Source: Clostridia bacterium
GTDB taxonomy: Bacteria > Bacillota > Clostridia > UMGS1883
DNA: 6,138 bases
Reading direction: 5' to 3'
NCBI GenBank assembly: GCA_017441965.1
Contig: JAFSBF010000058.1
Span: forward strand, 1 to 6,138
The notes under the pieces were generated by a model. The model worked only from the letters and a program-made list of their open reading frames with translations. It had not been told where the DNA came from and searched no databases. The position numbers and the translations under genes are program-made. Below, one piece after another: positions 6,007 to 6,138 of the stretch. Within the stretch, counting starts at the first letter, position 1; every line of letters begins with the position of its first letter.

Positions 6007-6138
6007 CCTGGTCAATCCTTTCTTCATATGCAATCAGGTTATCCTTAACTCCGCTTTGTCTTTGCATAATTGTTTCAGGGGGGAGCGCCGATAAAATTAT
6101 ATGTTCGCTATCCGTTACAATTACACTTTTCGTTTTCC
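5999..6138 (-). CDS. remA: RemA/DUF370 family regulatory protein, C-terminal part (5' end outside window)
   Basis: Only the last 45 codons plus the stop are present, in a frame too short for routine ORF calling. The translation reads KTKSVIVTDSEHIILSALPPE (split here across the cut core), then TIMQRQ and a charged tail ending IDQDE. This matches the C-terminal half of RemA, whose B. subtilis form has a very similar stretch ([28 protein letters not shown], quoted from memory in part). RemA is a DNA-binding regulator of biofilm matrix and osmoprotection genes in B. subtilis; orthologues are common in Clostridia, where their role is less clear. The position directly before gmk is the conserved one for remA, which supports the call. 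The stop codon lies inside the gmk coding region. The N-terminal half and start are outside the window. Confidence 0.88.
   Translation of the reverse strand, partial: KTKSVIVTDSEHIILSALPPETIMQRQSGVKDNLIAYEERIDQDE
6016..6021 (-). promoter_or_regulatory. Ribosome binding site that sets the gmk start
   Basis: AAAGGA on the minus strand lies 9 nt before the ATG at 6006, inside the final codons of remA. Neither upstream alternative start (6027 or 6033) has a comparable site at a proper distance, so it decides in favour of the 202-residue form. Confidence 0.72.

Noticed and set aside
1..6138. A hidden defence, mobile or other novel system
   Set aside because: Every base except short gaps is assigned to conserved housekeeping genes in their expected order; no integrase, transposase, toxin-antitoxin, CRISPR or atypical-composition block was seen.

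Overview
The window is a stretch of ordinary bacterial housekeeping DNA from a low-to-moderate GC Gram-positive, most likely a member of Clostridia (Oscillospirales- or Lachnospirales-like). That placement is inferred from the gene order remA-gmk-rpoZ-priA-def-fmt-zinc metallopeptidase-rsmB and from the Firmicutes-type RemA and PriA proteins. The genus cannot be told from the sequence alone.

All eight genes lie on the minus strand, so transcription runs from position 6138 towards 1. In that order they are: the 3' end of remA (cut by the right edge), gmk (guanylate kinase), rpoZ (RNA polymerase omega), priA (replication restart helicase), def (peptide deformylase), fmt (methionyl-tRNA formyltransferase), a YugP-family membrane zinc metallopeptidase, and the 5' part of rsmB (16S rRNA m5C967 methyltransferase, cut by the left edge). 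Spacing is that of one operon: remA/gmk overlap by 8 nt, gmk-rpoZ 20 nt, rpoZ-priA 3 nt, priA-def 68 nt, def-fmt 17 nt, fmt-yugP 4 nt, and yugP/rsmB share one base in TGATG. No stretch of 300 bases lacks a gene, and I see no tRNA, rRNA, CRISPR array, insertion sequence or canonical terminator.

The genes join several growth-linked jobs. Gmk makes GDP from GMP, and omega supports RNA polymerase assembly (in some bacteria it also takes part in ppGpp sensing). PriA restarts stalled forks. Fmt adds the formyl group to initiator Met-tRNA and Def removes it from the finished N terminus. RsmB modifies the small-subunit rRNA. The YugP-like integral-membrane protease has no assigned role in this set. 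Compared with the Bacillus subtilis order (remA-gmk-rpoZ-coaBC-priA-def-fmt-rsmB), coaBC is absent between rpoZ and priA, and the protease has been added between fmt and rsmB.

The only notable non-coding sequence is the 68-nt priA-def gap. It holds a strong imperfect palindrome with an 8-bp stem and a CUUG tetraloop, which looks like a dispersed intergenic repeat unit or an mRNA-processing or stability element rather than a terminator. I looked for a novel system and did not find one; the findings below are modest and scored accordingly.
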